Assembly: GCA_009823505.1 (NCBI GenBank)
Contig: VZQC01006901.1
Location: forward strand, 462,613 to 526,612
Length of the DNA stretch: 64,000 nt
DNA from: Rhizomys pruinosus
Lineage: Eukaryota; Chordata; Mammalia; Rodentia; Spalacidae
Direction of reading: 5' to 3'
Shown: one piece after another, positions 46,276 through 57,926 of the stretch
Position numbering within the stretch: the stretch's first letter is position 1
Layout: each line of letters starts with the position of its first letter
Program-made: the position numbers and the translations under genes
The notes under the pieces: model-generated
Seen by the model: the letters and a program-made list of their open reading frames with translations, nothing else
The model's database searches: none
Told to the model about the DNA's origin: nothing

Positions 46276-46456
46276 TTTTTTTTTTTTTTTTATGTGTATG
46301 AATGTACCGTCTGCATGTCGGTTTGTGCACCCGTGTCCGCGGAGGTCAGAAGAAGGTCTCGGATTCCCCTGGAACTGGAGTCAAAGACGGTTCTCAGCCA
46401 CCATGTGGGTGCTGGGGAGTTAGCGCTCTTAACCGCCAGGCCATCTCTACAGCGCC
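46276..46456 (-). repeat. B2/B3-type SINE lacking the B box
   Basis: Antisense element with about 30 bp missing between GGGTGCTGGGGA and the A-box side. The Pol III B box is gone. A second small deletion removes the GCAATGC segment. Confidence 0.88.
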
Positions 46457-47799
46457 TCAGTTTTGTTTTAAAGTTTGCCACAGATAATGCGCCCGGATCT
46501 CCGTACTCCCGGGTGGACTGTTGCTTTCCTTCCACTCTTGGCTCAGGCCTGGCTCACAGGTAGGGGCGCAGGCGGTACTGTGGTTGGGGGGGGGGCACTA
46601 CCCTTAAGCTGATGTGGAATGACTTGGTTGAGGTGTGGTTCTGTGTGGCACCAAAGTCAAAGCCACCCTGGTTTTAGGGGGGGGGGGTCAGGGGCTGGGG
46701 ACACCACTGCCTGAGAACACTCAGGGGAGGTGTGGCCTGGCAGGAAGCGCAGGGCCATGCCAAACAGGAAAGGAGAGGAAGGGCCTGTGAGGCATGCGGT
46801 GTTCCCAGGCATGCCAGAACTGGGCGGGCTCAGCTGGGGCAGAGCCACGGGGTGCATAAGTCCATTGACATGGGTCCATTGACAGTCTCCCAGGGAATGA
46901 CCTCCAATCCCTGCCTTCTCCCAGGGCCCGAGGAAGGCTCCAGCCCGTGTCTGCTGTCCAGGGCTTGGGGGAATCCTGTGCTGGCCCGCAGCCATAAGGA
47001 TATTTGTCAGGGAAAGCCCTTGGCCCAATAAGCCTGTTTTCTCTTTTCTTTGGAAACTATGGTGTTGTGTGTGAAAACAAAGTTATTTGGAATCCGTTCA
47101 GGAAAAATGTAACCTACAAACAAATAGCCTTGGAAAACCATCACTTGTAGCCAAGTCAGACCCAGAAGAGCTAGCTCCTCTGGACCCGCCAGCTGCAGGT
47201 CTGAGGGTAGCACCTGCTCTCCTTCCCCTTGGGTGCTGCTCAGGCCCCCAGGTCATCGCAAATGCTCTTGCGATTCTAGAATGTTCTTCCTTCCTTGTGT
47301 GTGCATCTTCCCTCCACATCTCCCTCCTCGGTTCTCATTTCCCTGGTGGTGAAGTTCTTCCTTAATGCTGCTCTAGATCATTTCAGGTTAAGGCATTTCT
47401 TTCGTTTTTTTGTGGGTCAGAATTCCTGATTTTAATTTAAAAAGTGTAGTCAAAATGACTGCTAGTTCTTAAACTCTCAGTGTAAGCTAGACGCTTCATA
47501 GCAGAGTGTTTAAGATAGAACCTGAAACATGGTAAATGCTCACTAAATGTCACTTGATATTATCCTTATTAGTTACCTCGATTCTCACACAACACTCACA
47601 GACGGTAAATATGTTTCCTGTATTGTAGTTAGTAGATGACTAGACTATGGTCCCCTGAGGTCAAGGATTATGTCTTCATTCTCCGATGCCTCCCAGGACA
47701 TGCTTGAATGCCATGAGTCATTCAAGCTGGTGACTGGGTTCAGAGACTTCTGTCTAGAGTTCTTAAATCAATTTGGACTTACTGTAATGTAAAGAATAT
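46457..47799. other. Single-copy intergenic DNA with G-runs
   Basis: Contains two long G homopolymers (about 46586-46595 and 46678-46687). No gene recognised. Confidence 0.45.
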
Positions 47800-47910
47800 A
47801 GGAATAGGAATCAGAAGATACACAGGCTTGGTTCAATTCCAACTGCCTACTGCTTTTGTGACTTGGGAAGGATAAGTCAATCTTTCTGAATCCTGGATAC
47901 CTGTTTTCCA
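47800..47910 (+). repeat. MIR fragment
   Basis: TTGGTTCAATTCCAACTGCC, TTGTGACTTGGGAAGGATAA, AATCTTTCTGAATCCTGG. Confidence 0.65.
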
Positions 47911-47950
47911 AAATGCCAGTAATGGTCTGTCACTTGTTGTTGCACACGTC

Positions 47951-48410
47951 TGTCCCCGACCTGCAGACTGTGGACAGACACCATCTTCCCAGGCTTGGTT
48001 GCACCTGCTTGCCTAGGATCGTCACAGCTGAGCTTGCTGACTGTCACTCTCAGAAAGAAAGGAGCAGAGAGAATCAGGCAGAGCTCCCGACCACCCAGTG
48101 GGGCCTAGTTCCATGAGGGGGCGGGGCTAAAGGTGTATAAACTGAGGAAGCCAAGGAGAGGCTCTCTTGCCATTTTGTGAGGCCTCGGGGAAAGTCATGA
48201 TTTGTTCCTGCCTGGAGACTTTCCTGTGTGGCCTTAGGAGGAGAGCACCCACACTCCTGTAAGTAAGCCCTCACCCATTGCTCTGTAAGACCAGTACACT
48301 CACTGGTTTTCCAGACTGCAGTTTGGTGAAATCAGACCTCAGTTTTTCAGTGACCAATGGAGATGGGGGCAGGATGTCGTTTGTGCCTCCCAGAAGGAAT
48401 TTTAGCTACA
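47951..48410 (+). repeat. Retroviral LTR (5' copy)
   Basis: About 460 bp, starting TGTCC and ending GCTACA. Contains a GC box (GGGGGCGGGGCT at about 48117), TATAAA at 48136-48141, and an AGTACA polyadenylation-like region. Directly followed by a primer-binding site. The left border could instead be the TGTCAC at 47928. Confidence 0.8.
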
Positions 48411-48412
48411 AT

Positions 48413-48431
48413 TGGCATAGTCAACCAGGAT
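48413..48431 (+). other. Primer-binding site, tRNA-Ser type
   Basis: TGGCATAGTCAACCAGGAT begins two bases after the LTR. It differs only slightly from TGGCGTAGTCGGCAGGAT, the complement of the 3' end of mammalian tRNA-Ser. It suggests a tRNA-Ser-primed ERV lineage; this is inference from a degraded site. Confidence 0.6.
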
Positions 48432-48779
48432 GGGACACAACTGAGGATGAGTTTGGGAAGAGCGACAGTGTTTCTGACATGAGGAAGGAGACCGACAACG
48501 GAAGGAAACTGAGGGGAGAGTATTGGCAGAGGAAATTTTGACATGGTGAGCTATCCCCGTAGGGCTAGTGGGGTATCAGCAGTGGCATGGTAGTACAGTG
48601 GGTGGTGAGATGTGTATCTAGGGTGAGGCCTGTCCCAGGTTGAGTCAGAAGCGAAGGAGACTGAAGGTGTAAAAGAGGAATTGAAGTGAGGAAGGGATAA
48701 AAGAAAGAGAGGTGTTAGCTTGCTGGATTTTTATGGCTAGGGAGCCAGAAGTGGAAGAGAGCCCATATTAGATCAATAA

Positions 48780-50340
48780 TCGAAGGCTCATCCTGGGATC
48801 CCCAAACTGGGAACCCCTGGGAGACGGCAGCTACTGATGAGGAAGGGAGCGACCTAGAAGAAGCTGAAGATGCCCCTCAAGCTCGACCTTTAATACAAAG
48901 AAAGGGAAAAGCCGTGGTTCAGCTGATTGAGGCCTTAACAATGGTCTGGTTTGAGACTGTGGTGAGAGAATACTCAACACTGGAACTTTTGGAACTAGGA
49001 AAGACTTTTTTTTTGGGGGGGGTCTTTTTGAGACAGGGTCTCCCTTTAATCCCAGGTAGCCTGGAGCTCATTCTCTAAACAAGGCTGGCCTTGAACTCAC
49101 AAAGATCCATCTGCCTCTGCCTCCCGAGTGCTGGGATAAAGGTGTGCGCCACCACGCCTGGCTAGGAAAGACTTTTTCAAACAAGCAATGAAGGAACCCC
49201 AAACAACTGGCTTATGAGCCTGTGGGACACGGGAGCAGATGGAATTAGCATAAGTGCTATAGAAGCAGAAAAACTGAGCATACAACCACCCATCCTTCCT
49301 TCAGACGCTGGATGCATAACCTGAAGAAGTACAGGGGAGTCAGTCCCCACTGGATTGCCTTGTATGACCCATGAGAGATACCTGTCCATCACCAGTAGAG
49401 GTTCTCATGGATATCAGGGGTCAAAAAACAACAGAGGTGGGACAGGCACTACTGGAAGAACTAGGTCTGAGGAAAGCAATGTGTTATGCTCAGTTCACTG
49501 GGCAGATAGGACTGCAGAGATTTAATGAAGGACTTGATTTAGCAGGGACCTTGAGATTGGTATGGAGCTTTCATTGCTTTGTTCAGTCCCTTAGTGGGGC
49601 AGGATCTTTGTGAAGTAGGAGAGGCTTTGGCATATCTAAGTCACTAACATCAGCATGTAAAGTGAAGTATGTCCCTAAAATGGTAGAGCAAAGTAAAAGA
49701 GAGAGGAAAAAGACAAAACAAAGAAAGAGGTCTATTTGGGTTACTTGGAGGCAAATTTGGCAAGATTTACGTTGAGTCCAAGTTCCTAAAGAAAAAATTG
49801 ACAAGAAGCCAAATTCTCTGCTAAGGAGTTTCTGGAAGGCTTTACAACCCGAGGAGCAGTTCACAGAAGGCATCCATAACAAAACAATACAGATACAGAT
49901 GATAAAAATTGTCCTTGGGGTGGACAACGATTTCCCAGATTAAACATTCCCCTCCTGCAAAAGTTTATGGTAGAGGTGAAGGTAGTTTGATCAGCCTGGG
50001 CCTCCCACACCATCCAGGGTGGTAGATGGAGCCAACAGGTGTGGCTATAGCCATGGGTCAGATCCAGGGCCTACCTGACCCAGGGAATCAACAGGTGCAG
50101 CAGGGGCAACTGGGGCCCAGTTCCTCCTTGGCCCTGTGTAGGGCTGGGCAGCTTGAGCCAGCTCCACTAATTCCATCTTCATCAGGGATGGAGAAATGCA
50201 GGAAGGCTCCATGTAAGAACTCCAGGATACTGAATGGCTCCAAGAAAATGACTAAAGGTAATAAAGAGCTAACTAACCATCAGGGATCTGTTGAGAAAAC
50301 AATTAAGAGAAATGGATAGAACCTTCCCATGCTGTGTTAG
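48780..50340 (+). pseudogene. Retroviral gag remnant
   Basis: Plus-strand frames show gag-like segments: an acidic stretch, then VVREYSTLELLELGK at about 48955-49005, then after a B1 insertion and a frame change LWDTGADGISISAIEAEKL at about 49220-49280, followed by stop codons and a further capsid-like stretch near 49370-49500. Several stops and frame changes make it non-coding. I do not recognise pol or env. Later sequence to 50340 is open but unassigned. Confidence 0.6.
49011..49161 (-). repeat. B1 SINE inside gag remnant
   Basis: Antisense B1 with perfect 16-bp target duplication CTAGGAAAGACTTTTT (48995-49010, 49162-49177). Confidence 0.95.
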
Positions 50341-51159
50341 ACCTGGTTTGTATTTGATTTAGTATATAGTGTTAAACTCTGAGTGTTTCACAGATGTGGA
50401 AGCCCATTTGAGAAATATCAAGAACAACAAGGATGAAAAAATATCAAGAACTGAAGAAACAAGGATGAAAAAGGTTCATGAGGGCGAATCGTCTAGAACA
50501 GCCTGGGCCTCTAAATGCTAAAGAATGAACAAAAGTAGCTTATGAAAATAAAAACAGGCTCAGTATGATTGTTAAATAAAAACCACAGTGCCAGGGGTGG
50601 CTTGCTCCCTGCACTCTGCCCCCATGATGTTGGCCAGGGAGGCCCCGGAGGCCCCTAGAATGGTAAAGGCTACTGCCACTAATGTTGGTTGCATGCCGGA
50701 ACTAGCTAGTTAGAGCTTGCTGCTGAAGACACCACATGATGTGAACATTACACATGATGTGAGCACAGGAAAGGAAGAAATCAAGCTAGAACTTAGCTGG
50801 AAACTCCCCGCCAGCCAAATGCCTAATGCCTATAGTCCCAGAAGCCCTATGCCGACTACTGGGGGAGAAATGTCCCCTATAGTCCAGCTTAATGATGGAC
50901 CCCCACATAGTGCACTATCAACATGCCAAGTGAGATGGGCCTGGATTTAAGTTCAGCTCTTCAGGGAGGAACACACATCTGGTATGGAATAGCCAGGCCA
51001 ACCCCTCATGAAAGGGAAAGTTACAGTCCACGGCAATTGTTTTGTTAAATGAATGTGGTGCACCTGTTAAGGTATCTTTTGTGTTGATGTCCATAGGTTT
51101 GATCATAGTCAGTGTCCACTTAGATGTTTTCTTGTTTCCCACTTCTTTTCATTTATGTC
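50341..51159. other. Unassigned retroviral interior
   Basis: Probably still inside the ERV but not recognisable. The L1 poly(T) begins at about 51160. Confidence 0.4.
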
Positions 51160-51322
51160 TTTAAAAAATTTTTTTTCTTTATTTTTTTCTTCCTTTATTT
51201 GTTTATTTTTTTAAGGAACTCTACAATATAAGAGCACAGTTGTTTTCAGATCACATTGACGTTGCTCATTTTGCCATACAATTAGGTAATTGGTGCTAGC
51301 ATCCACAGGTGAGGGATACCAT

Positions 51323-52274
51323 TCATCGTTTGTTTTTCTGGGACTGTGTTACTTCACTCAGCATGGTATCTTCTAGTTCCAACCATTTACCTGCAAAGCT
51401 CATGATGTCATCTTTCTTTACTACTGCATAGAACTCCATTGTGTAGATGTACCACATTTTCTCCATCCACTCGTCAGTTGAGGGGCACTTGGGTTGGTTC
51501 CAGCTCCTTGCTATGTGAAGAGAGCTACAATAAACATGGCTGTGCATGTATCTCTGTGGTAAGATGAGTCTTGTGGGTACATGCCCAGGAGTGGTATGGC
51601 TGGGTCAGGTGTCAAGTTCATTCCAAGTCTTCCAAGGATTCTCCACACTGCTTTCCATAGTGGCTGTACGAGTTTACATTCTCACCAGCACTGGATGAGT
51701 GTTCCCCTTTCCCCACAACCTCTCCAACACTTGGTATCATTTGTTTTCTTGATCCTAGCCAGTCTTATTGGAGTAAGATGATATCTTAAAGTGGTTTTAA
51801 TTTGCATTTCCTTAATTACTAGCGATGTGGAATACTTCTTAAGATGTTGCTCAGCCATCTCTAATTCCTCACTTGTGAAGTTTCTGTTCAACCCTTTGCT
51901 CCATCTTTTGAGTGGGTTGTTTTCTTTCTTCTTTGTTTTTTGAGTAGTTTATATATTCCAGAAATCAATGCTTTGTCAGATGTATCTGCGATGAAGGTTT
52001 CCTCCCACTCTGTGGATTATCTCTTCACTTCCTTGATTGTTTCTTTTGATGTACAGAAGCTTTTGAGTTTAATGAGGTCCCATTTGTCAATTGTCGACCT
52101 TAATTCTTGCGCAGCTGCTGTCTGATTTAGGAGATCTTTTCCTATGCCTATGTCTTGTAGTCTGCTGCCAACTTTTTCTTCTATCGCCTTCAGAGTTTGG
52201 GGTTTCACATTGAGGTCTTTAATCCGTCTGGAGTTGACTTTTGTACAGAGTGAGAGGTAGGGGTTTAATTTCAT
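51323..52274 (-). pseudogene. L1 ORF2 C-terminal remnant
   Basis: Three short segments in different frames: 52017-52274 (SRLQDIGIGKDLLNQTAAAQ), 51682-51891, and the end at 51323-51547 with MEKMWYIYTMEFYAVVKK and LSEVTQSQKNKR before the stop. Confidence 0.85.
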
Positions 52275-52292
52275 TCTTCTACAAGTGGTGAT

Positions 52293-53507
52293 CTAGTTTT
52301 GCCAACACCACTTGCTGAAGATGCTGTCTTTTCTCCATTGTGTCTTCTTGGCCCCCTTGTCAAATATGAGATGGCTGAAATTGTATGTGCTCAGGTTTGG
52401 ATCTTCGGTTTTGTTCCATTGGTCAACAGGTCTGTTTTTGTGCCAGTACCAGGCTGTTTTTATGACTATAGCCCTGTAGTATAGTTTGAAGTCTGGTATA
52501 GAGATCCCCCCTGTGTAGCTCTTTTCACTCAGGGTTGTTTTGGCTATTCGGGGTCTTTTGTTTTTCCAAATGAATTTAAGGACTTTTGTTTCCAAGCCTG
52601 TGAAGAAACTCTTGGGGATTTTGATTGGGATTGCATTAAATCTATACAAGAGTTTTGGTAAAATGGACATTTTTACAATGTTAATTTTCCCAATCCATGA
52701 GCATGGGAGGTTTTTCCATCTTCTGAGGTCTTCTTCAATTTCTTTCTTTAAGGGTTTAAAATTTTTGTTGTAGAGGTCTTTGGTGTCTTTGGTTAGGTTT
52801 GTTCCTAGGTATCTTATTGTTTTTGAGGCTATTGTGAGTGGGAAGGTCTCTTTGAATTCTTTCTCCAGTTGCTTGTTCTTGGTGTAAAGAAAGGCCATTG
52901 ATTTTTTAAGGTTAATTTTGTATCCTGCCACTTTGCTGAAGCTGTTAATCGTTTCTAGGAGTTTTCTGGTGGAGTTTTTTGCATCCCTTAAGTAAACAAT
53001 CATATCATCAGCAAATAGGGATAGTTTGACTTCCTCTTTTCCAATTAGTACTCCTTTAATATCCTTTTCTTGCCTTATTGCTCTAGCAAGTGTTTCAAGC
53101 ACTATATTGAAGAGGAGTGGTGATAGGGGGCAGCCTTGCCGAGTTCCTACCTTTAAAGGGAATGTTTCCGTCATTTCCCCATTTAGGATGATATTGGCTG
53201 TGGGTTTCCTGTATATGGCTTTGATTACATTGAGGAATGATCCCTCCAATCCAATTCCTTCTAGGACTTTAAGCATGAAGGGATGCTGGATTTTGTCAAA
53301 GGCTTTTTCAGCATCAATTGAGATGATGGTGTGGTTTTTGTCTTTGATTCCGTTTATGTGTTTGATGATGTTTATTGATTTTCGTATGTTGAACCATCCC
53401 TGCATCTCTGGTATGAATCCAACTTGGTCATGATGGATGATCTTCTTGATGTGGGTCTGTATGCGATTTGCCAGTATCCTGTTTAGAATTTTGGCATCTG
53501 TGTTCAT
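52293..53507 (-). pseudogene. L1 ORF2 reverse transcriptase segment
   Basis: A 404-residue open block with the RT palm: [17 protein letters not shown] and the catalytic [10 protein letters not shown] box (an FADD variant typical of LINE-1), followed by the thumb/connection region with [15 protein letters not shown] and a [10 protein letters not shown] stretch. It is the longest intact piece of this L1 but lacks both ends. Confidence 0.93.
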
Positions 53508-53622
53508 TAGGGAGATGGGTCTGTAGTTCTCCTCTTTGGTTGTATCTTTGCCTAGTTTTGGTAATAGAGTGATGCTGGCTTCATAGAAGGAATTTGGGAG
53601 AATTCCCTCTGTTTGTATCCTT

Positions 53623-53931
53623 CTAAATAATTTCAGTAATAATGGTTGTTAAGTCTTTTTGAAATGTTTTATAGATTTCTACCATGAAACCATCTGGGCC
53701 TGGGCTTCTTTTAGTTGGGAGGTTTCTTACTACATCTTCAATTTCTTCATGTATTATGGGTCTGTTTAAGCTGTCAATCTCTTTTTGGTTGAGCTTTGGT
53801 GATTCCCCAGATTTCAGATATTCATCCATTTCTTCTAGGTTTTCAAACTTAGTAGTAAAGGTTTTTGAAGTATTCCCATAGGATTTTCTGGATCTTTTCA
53901 TTGTCTGTTCTGATATTTCCCCTTTCATCAT
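53623..53931 (-). pseudogene. L1 ORF2 pre-RT segment
   Basis: Contains RSPGPDGFMVEIYKTF, the conserved entry to the L1 reverse transcriptase. Separated from the main RT block by a frame change. Confidence 0.85.
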
Positions 53932-54563
53932 GGATTGTATTGATTTGGAGTTGTTCCTTTCTTTTGGTTAACTGGGCTAGAGGTCTGTCTATCTTGTTTA
54001 TTCTTTCAAAGAACCAATTTTTGGATTCATTGGTTTTTTTGTATTGTTTTCTTTGTTTCTATTTCATTGATTTCTCCTCTGATTTTTGTTATTTCTTCCT
54101 ATCTGTTACTTTTAGGGTTCATCTATTGTTGTCTCTCAAGTGTTTTTAGCTGCAGTGTTAGATCATTCACTCATGCTTTTTCCGTTTTTGTAATGCAGGC
54201 ACCCAGGGCTAGAAACTTCCCTCTTAGGACTGCTTTTAAAGTGTCCCATAGGTTTTGTTGTGTTGTCTTATCATTGTCATTCAGTTCCAGGAATGCTTTT
54301 ATTTCTTTCTTTATCTCTTCCTTGACCCATTCATTATTCAGGAGTGTGTTGTTTAGTCTCCATGTGTTCTTGTAGATAGTGGGGCTTATCCTGGTGTTGA
54401 TAATGAGCTTTATTGAGTTGTGGTCTGATAGAATGCATGAAATTATTTCAGTCTTTTTGTATTTGTGGAGGTTTCTTCTGTGTCCCAGTATGTGGTCGAT
54501 TTGGGAGAATGTTCCATGGGGTGCTGAGTAGAAAGTGTATTCTCTGGCATTAGGGTGGAATAT

Positions 54564-55103
54564 TCAGGAGATGTCTTTGAGGTCCGTTTGGTGTATTGTA
54601 TCATTCAGTTCAGATGTCTCTCTGTTTATTCTTTGTCCTGTTGACCCGTCCAAAGGGCTCAGTGGGGTATTGAAGTCCCCTATTATGAGTGTACTAGGGT
54701 TAGTCTGTGCCTTGTCCTGGAGAATTGTCTTTATAAAGTTTGGTGCATCAGAGTTTGGTACATATATATTCATGATTGTGAAATCTTCAAGGTCAGTTGT
54801 TCCTTTGATAAAAATGTAATGGCCTTCTTTGTCTCTGATTTCTTTTACTTTGAAGTCTATTTTGTCTGATATTAAAATAACAACACTTGCTTTCATTTTG
54901 TTACCATTTGCTTGGAATATTTTTTTCCATCCTTTCACTTTAAGGTGGTACCTATCTTTGAAGGTAAGATGTGTTTCTGGTAGACAGCATATAGATGGGT
55001 TCTGTTTCCTAATCCAATCTCCCAGTCTATGTCTTTGGATTGGGGAATTTAGTCCATTAATACTTAATGTTATAACTGATAGGTTTGTGTTGCTTCCTTT
55101 CAC
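54564..55103 (-). pseudogene. L1 ORF2 endonuclease domain remnant
   Basis: About 180 residues of APE-like endonuclease: SINGLNSPIQRHRL near the N-terminus, CCLPETHL with the catalytic Glu, LIIGDFNTPLSPLDGS with Asp/Asn of the active site. Ends in a stop before the rest of the domain. Confidence 0.88.
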
Positions 55104-55149
55104 CTCATTTGCATTTTTGGTCTAGGTTTCTACTTCTGCAGTTATGCTT

Positions 55150-56327
55150 TTATTGATTTCTCTTTCTAGGTGCCTGGGGATGGTTGCTTCTTTCTTCTGT
55201 CCTTTGAATTGCTTCACGTATTTTCTGAAGGGTTGGTTTTCTGGACATGTATTCTTTCAAGTTGTTTATGTCATGGAAGGTTTTTCTCTCTCCTTCAACT
55301 ATAATAGACATTTTTGCTGGGTATAGTAACCTGGGTTGGCATCTATAGTTGTTTAACACTGGGAATGCTTTGCTCCACATTCTTCTTGCTTTCATAGTTT
55401 GTACTGAGAAGTCAGTTGTAATTCTGATAGGTTTCCCCTTATAGGTCACTTGTTTTTTTTCTTGTGGCTTTCAGAATTTTGTCTTTGTTTTGGGCATGTA
55501 GTGTTTTAACTATGATATGGTGTGGAGAGTTTCTTTTCTGATCTTGTCTGTTTGGAGTCCTATGTGCTTCTTGTATTCATATTGGTTTGTCTTATTTTAG
55601 TTTGGGGAAATTTTCATCTATTATTCTGTTGAAGATCTGATCAATACCATTCTCTTGGGATTCTTCTCCTTTATTCCTGTGATGCGGAGGTTTGATCTTT
55701 TCATAGTGTCCCACAGTTCCTGGTTGTTCCACTTTGGTGTATTTTTAAATTTTCATAATCTTTACTTGAGGTTTTTAGTTGTTCTGTGTTATCTTCCAGG
55801 TCTGATATTCTTTTTTCTGCTTCCTCCATTCTGCTTCTGAGGTTTTTTCCATTCCTTTCCTCTTGGTTGGATTTGGATGAGTGTTTGATTTCCTTTCATT
55901 TTGTCTTCTGATTTCTTTAGTATTTCCACTTCCTTTTGGAGCTTCTCAATCTCTTCCTGTAGCTCTTTGCTTTGCTGGTTGGTTTCCGTATCTTTTTCAA
56001 CATGGGATCTTTTCAGTGTTTCCACTTCCTTCCAGAGTTTGTCATTCTCTCTCTCTAGGTCCTTCTTGAGTTTTTTATTCTCTCTCCTAAGATCTCTGAC
56101 TTGTTCTTTATAGTTTTTGATTTCTTTGAGTATGTCTACAATTGTACTTCTAATATCTGTGTCTGGGCCATCCCCAGGGGGATCCCACTGTAGGAGTCTT
56201 CCACAGGGTTGGTAGAGCTTGGTGTGAAATTATCCTGCACCTTTCCCATGTTGTCTCTTCTTTGTGTCCCTGGCATGTGGGTTTCTCTTTGCCTGTATTC
56301 CAATACGAATCCCAAATGTCTCTTCAC
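55150..56327 (-). pseudogene. L1 ORF1 remnant
   Basis: Three separate open segments: N-terminal (56136-56327), coiled coil rich in Glu/Lys/Leu heptads (55789-56025, e.g. KELQEEIEKLQKEVEILKK), and the C-terminal nucleic-acid-binding part (55150-55449, with FPVLNNYRCQPRLLYPAKMS). ORF1p is the L1 RNA-binding trimer. Stops between the segments disable it. Confidence 0.85.
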
Positions 56328-56618
56328 TGTGTTGAAGGTTTGCTTTGCTTGCCTCCTTCAGATGCCTTCGTTGTTTGATTGATTTGTTTTTCTTCTTTTC
56401 TCCTTGCTTATGGAGTGTTGACTTGTGTAAGTTTTAGGCTTTCTATTGGAAGTCTCATTCACTCTTCCCTTTCTATTCTGAAGTTTCTCCAAAGAATCCA
56501 CTTGGACATTCTCTCGGCAATCCCAGTTGGCCAGGCGAGGGGGGACGGACGGACGGACGGACTTCCTGTTACCTGTGCCTCAGGTGGTCTTGGGAAATCC
56601 CAGATATTCTTATTTATG

Positions 56619-56867
56619 TTTTTTTTTTAAATTTTTTATTTATTTCTGTATGTGTATGAATGAACTGTCTGCATGCAGGTCTGTGCACCCGTGTTGTACA
56701 ATGCCGCGGAGGTCAGAAGAGGGTGTCGGATTCCCCTGGAACTGGAGTTCTCCTGGAATTGGAGTTTCAGGCGGTTCTCGGCCGCCATGTGGGTGCTGGG
56801 GATCGAACCCGGGTCCTCTGCAAGAGCGGTCGGCGCTCTTAACCACTAAGCCATCTCTCCAGCCCCC
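56619..56867 (-). repeat. B2/B3-type SINE, first of three stacked SINEs
   Basis: Antisense element with the extra GGAGTTCTCCTGGAATTGGAG block. Preceded by CTTATTTATG (56609-56618) and followed by CTTATTTACT (56868-56877). Confidence 0.93.
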
Positions 56868-56877
56868 CTTATTTACT

Positions 56878-57079
56878 ATTTTTGTGTATGAGTGTACTGT
56901 CTGCATGTAGGTTGGTGCACCCGTGTAGTGCAATGCTGCGGAGATCAGAAGAGGGCATCAGATTCCCCTGGAACTGGAGTTAAAGATGGTTCTTAGCTAC
57001 CATGTGAGTGCTGGGAATCGAACCCGGGTCCTCTGCAAGATCAGTCAGTGCTCTTAACTGCTGAGCCATCTCTCCAGCC
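56878..57079 (-). repeat. B2/B3-type SINE, second of three stacked SINEs
   Basis: Antisense element with almost no poly(T). Followed by CTCATTTATG (57080-57089), another copy of the same target. Confidence 0.92.
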
Positions 57080-57089
57080 CTCATTTATG

Positions 57090-57247
57090 GTTTTTTGTCT
57101 TTTTGAGACAGGGTCTCCCTGTAGCTCTGTAGCTCTGGCTGTCCTGGAACTCGCTCTATAGAACAGGCTGGCTTTGAACTCACAGAGATCCACCTGCCTC
57201 TGCCTCCCAAGTGCTAGGATTAAAGACAGGCGCCACCACGCCTGGCA
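57090..57247 (-). repeat. B1 SINE, third of three stacked SINEs
   Basis: Antisense B1 with a small internal duplication (GTAGCTCTGTAGCTCTGG). Perfect target duplication CTCATTTATG (57080-57089, 57248-57257). Confidence 0.94.
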
Positions 57248-57257
57248 CTCATTTATG

Positions 57258-57465
57258 TTTTTATAATAGGAGGAATACCACCAAGATGGGCCCATAGCCA
57301 CCTCCTGAAAACAGATAATATAAAGGTCCAAGGGTTCAGTATCTTGCCAGAATGGGAGATTGTCCTAATATCTACGTCACCCCCTCCAAGGCTCAGGGAC
57401 CCTTGCAGAAGAGGATGGCGGAAAGAATGAAAGAGCCGGAAGAGGCCATGGAGTGTCCATAAGAT
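57258..57465 (+). other. Unassigned DNA between stacked SINEs and the 3' LTR
   Basis: Either the remaining 5' end of the L1 or the 3' end of the ERV interior. A purine-rich stretch (GGCGGAAAGAATGAAAGAGC at about 57417) just before the LTR could be the polypurine tract. Confidence 0.35.
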
Positions 57466-57926
57466 TGTCTTTCAACAGGCAGACCATGGACAGACACCAT
57501 CTTCCCAAGCTTGGTTGCACCTGCTTGCCTATGATCATTGCAACTCAACTTGTTGCCTGTCACTCTCAGCAACAAAGGCAAGGCAGAGAGAGTCAGCCAT
57601 ATCTCCCAACCACCCAGTGGGGCCTACTTCCATGAGGGGGCGGGGCTTAGGGTGTATAAACTGAGGAAGCTGAGGGGAGGCGCTCTTGCCATTTTGTGAG
57701 GCTGTGGGAAAGTCACAATGTGCACCTAGATGGAGACTTTCCAGAGCCACCTTATGAAGGCAGCACCCACACTCCTGAATGTAAACCCTCACCCACAGCT
57801 CTGTAAGCCCAGTAAACTCACTGGTTTTCCAGACTGCATTTGGTGAAATCAGACGTCAGTTGGTCATAGAGACCACGGGAGAAGGGGGATGACCATTTGT
57901 GGCTCTTGGAAAGAATTTTAGCTCTA
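57466..57926 (+). repeat. Retroviral LTR (3' copy)
   Basis: Homologous to 47951-48410 throughout, including the GC box, TATAAA at 57655-57660 and the CTCACTGGTTTTCCAGACTG block. Similarity ends at GCTCTA, the counterpart of the first LTR's 3' border, and no primer site follows, as expected for a 3' LTR. The left border may be 57454. Confidence 0.8.

Larger units (their letters stand above)
51160..56608 (-). mobile_element. Near full-length but broken L1 (LINE-1)
   Basis: About 5.45 kb antisense L1. Reading on minus: 5'UTR-like DNA with a (GGAC)n tract (about 56538-56562), ORF1, ORF2, a short 3'UTR and an A-rich tail. Both ORFs are split by stops and frameshifts, so it cannot move autonomously. 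It interrupts the ERV in the opposite orientation. Confidence 0.92.
47951..57926 (+). mobile_element. Decayed endogenous retrovirus split by an L1
   Basis: Two similar plus-strand LTRs (47951-48410 and 57466-57926) bracket a primer-binding site, gag remnants and an antisense L1 plus three SINEs. Without the insertions, only about 2.8 kb of retroviral interior remains; pol and env are not recognised. Mutations between the LTRs are many (by eye roughly one position in seven over one 80-bp block), so it is old. Non-functional. Confidence 0.75.
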
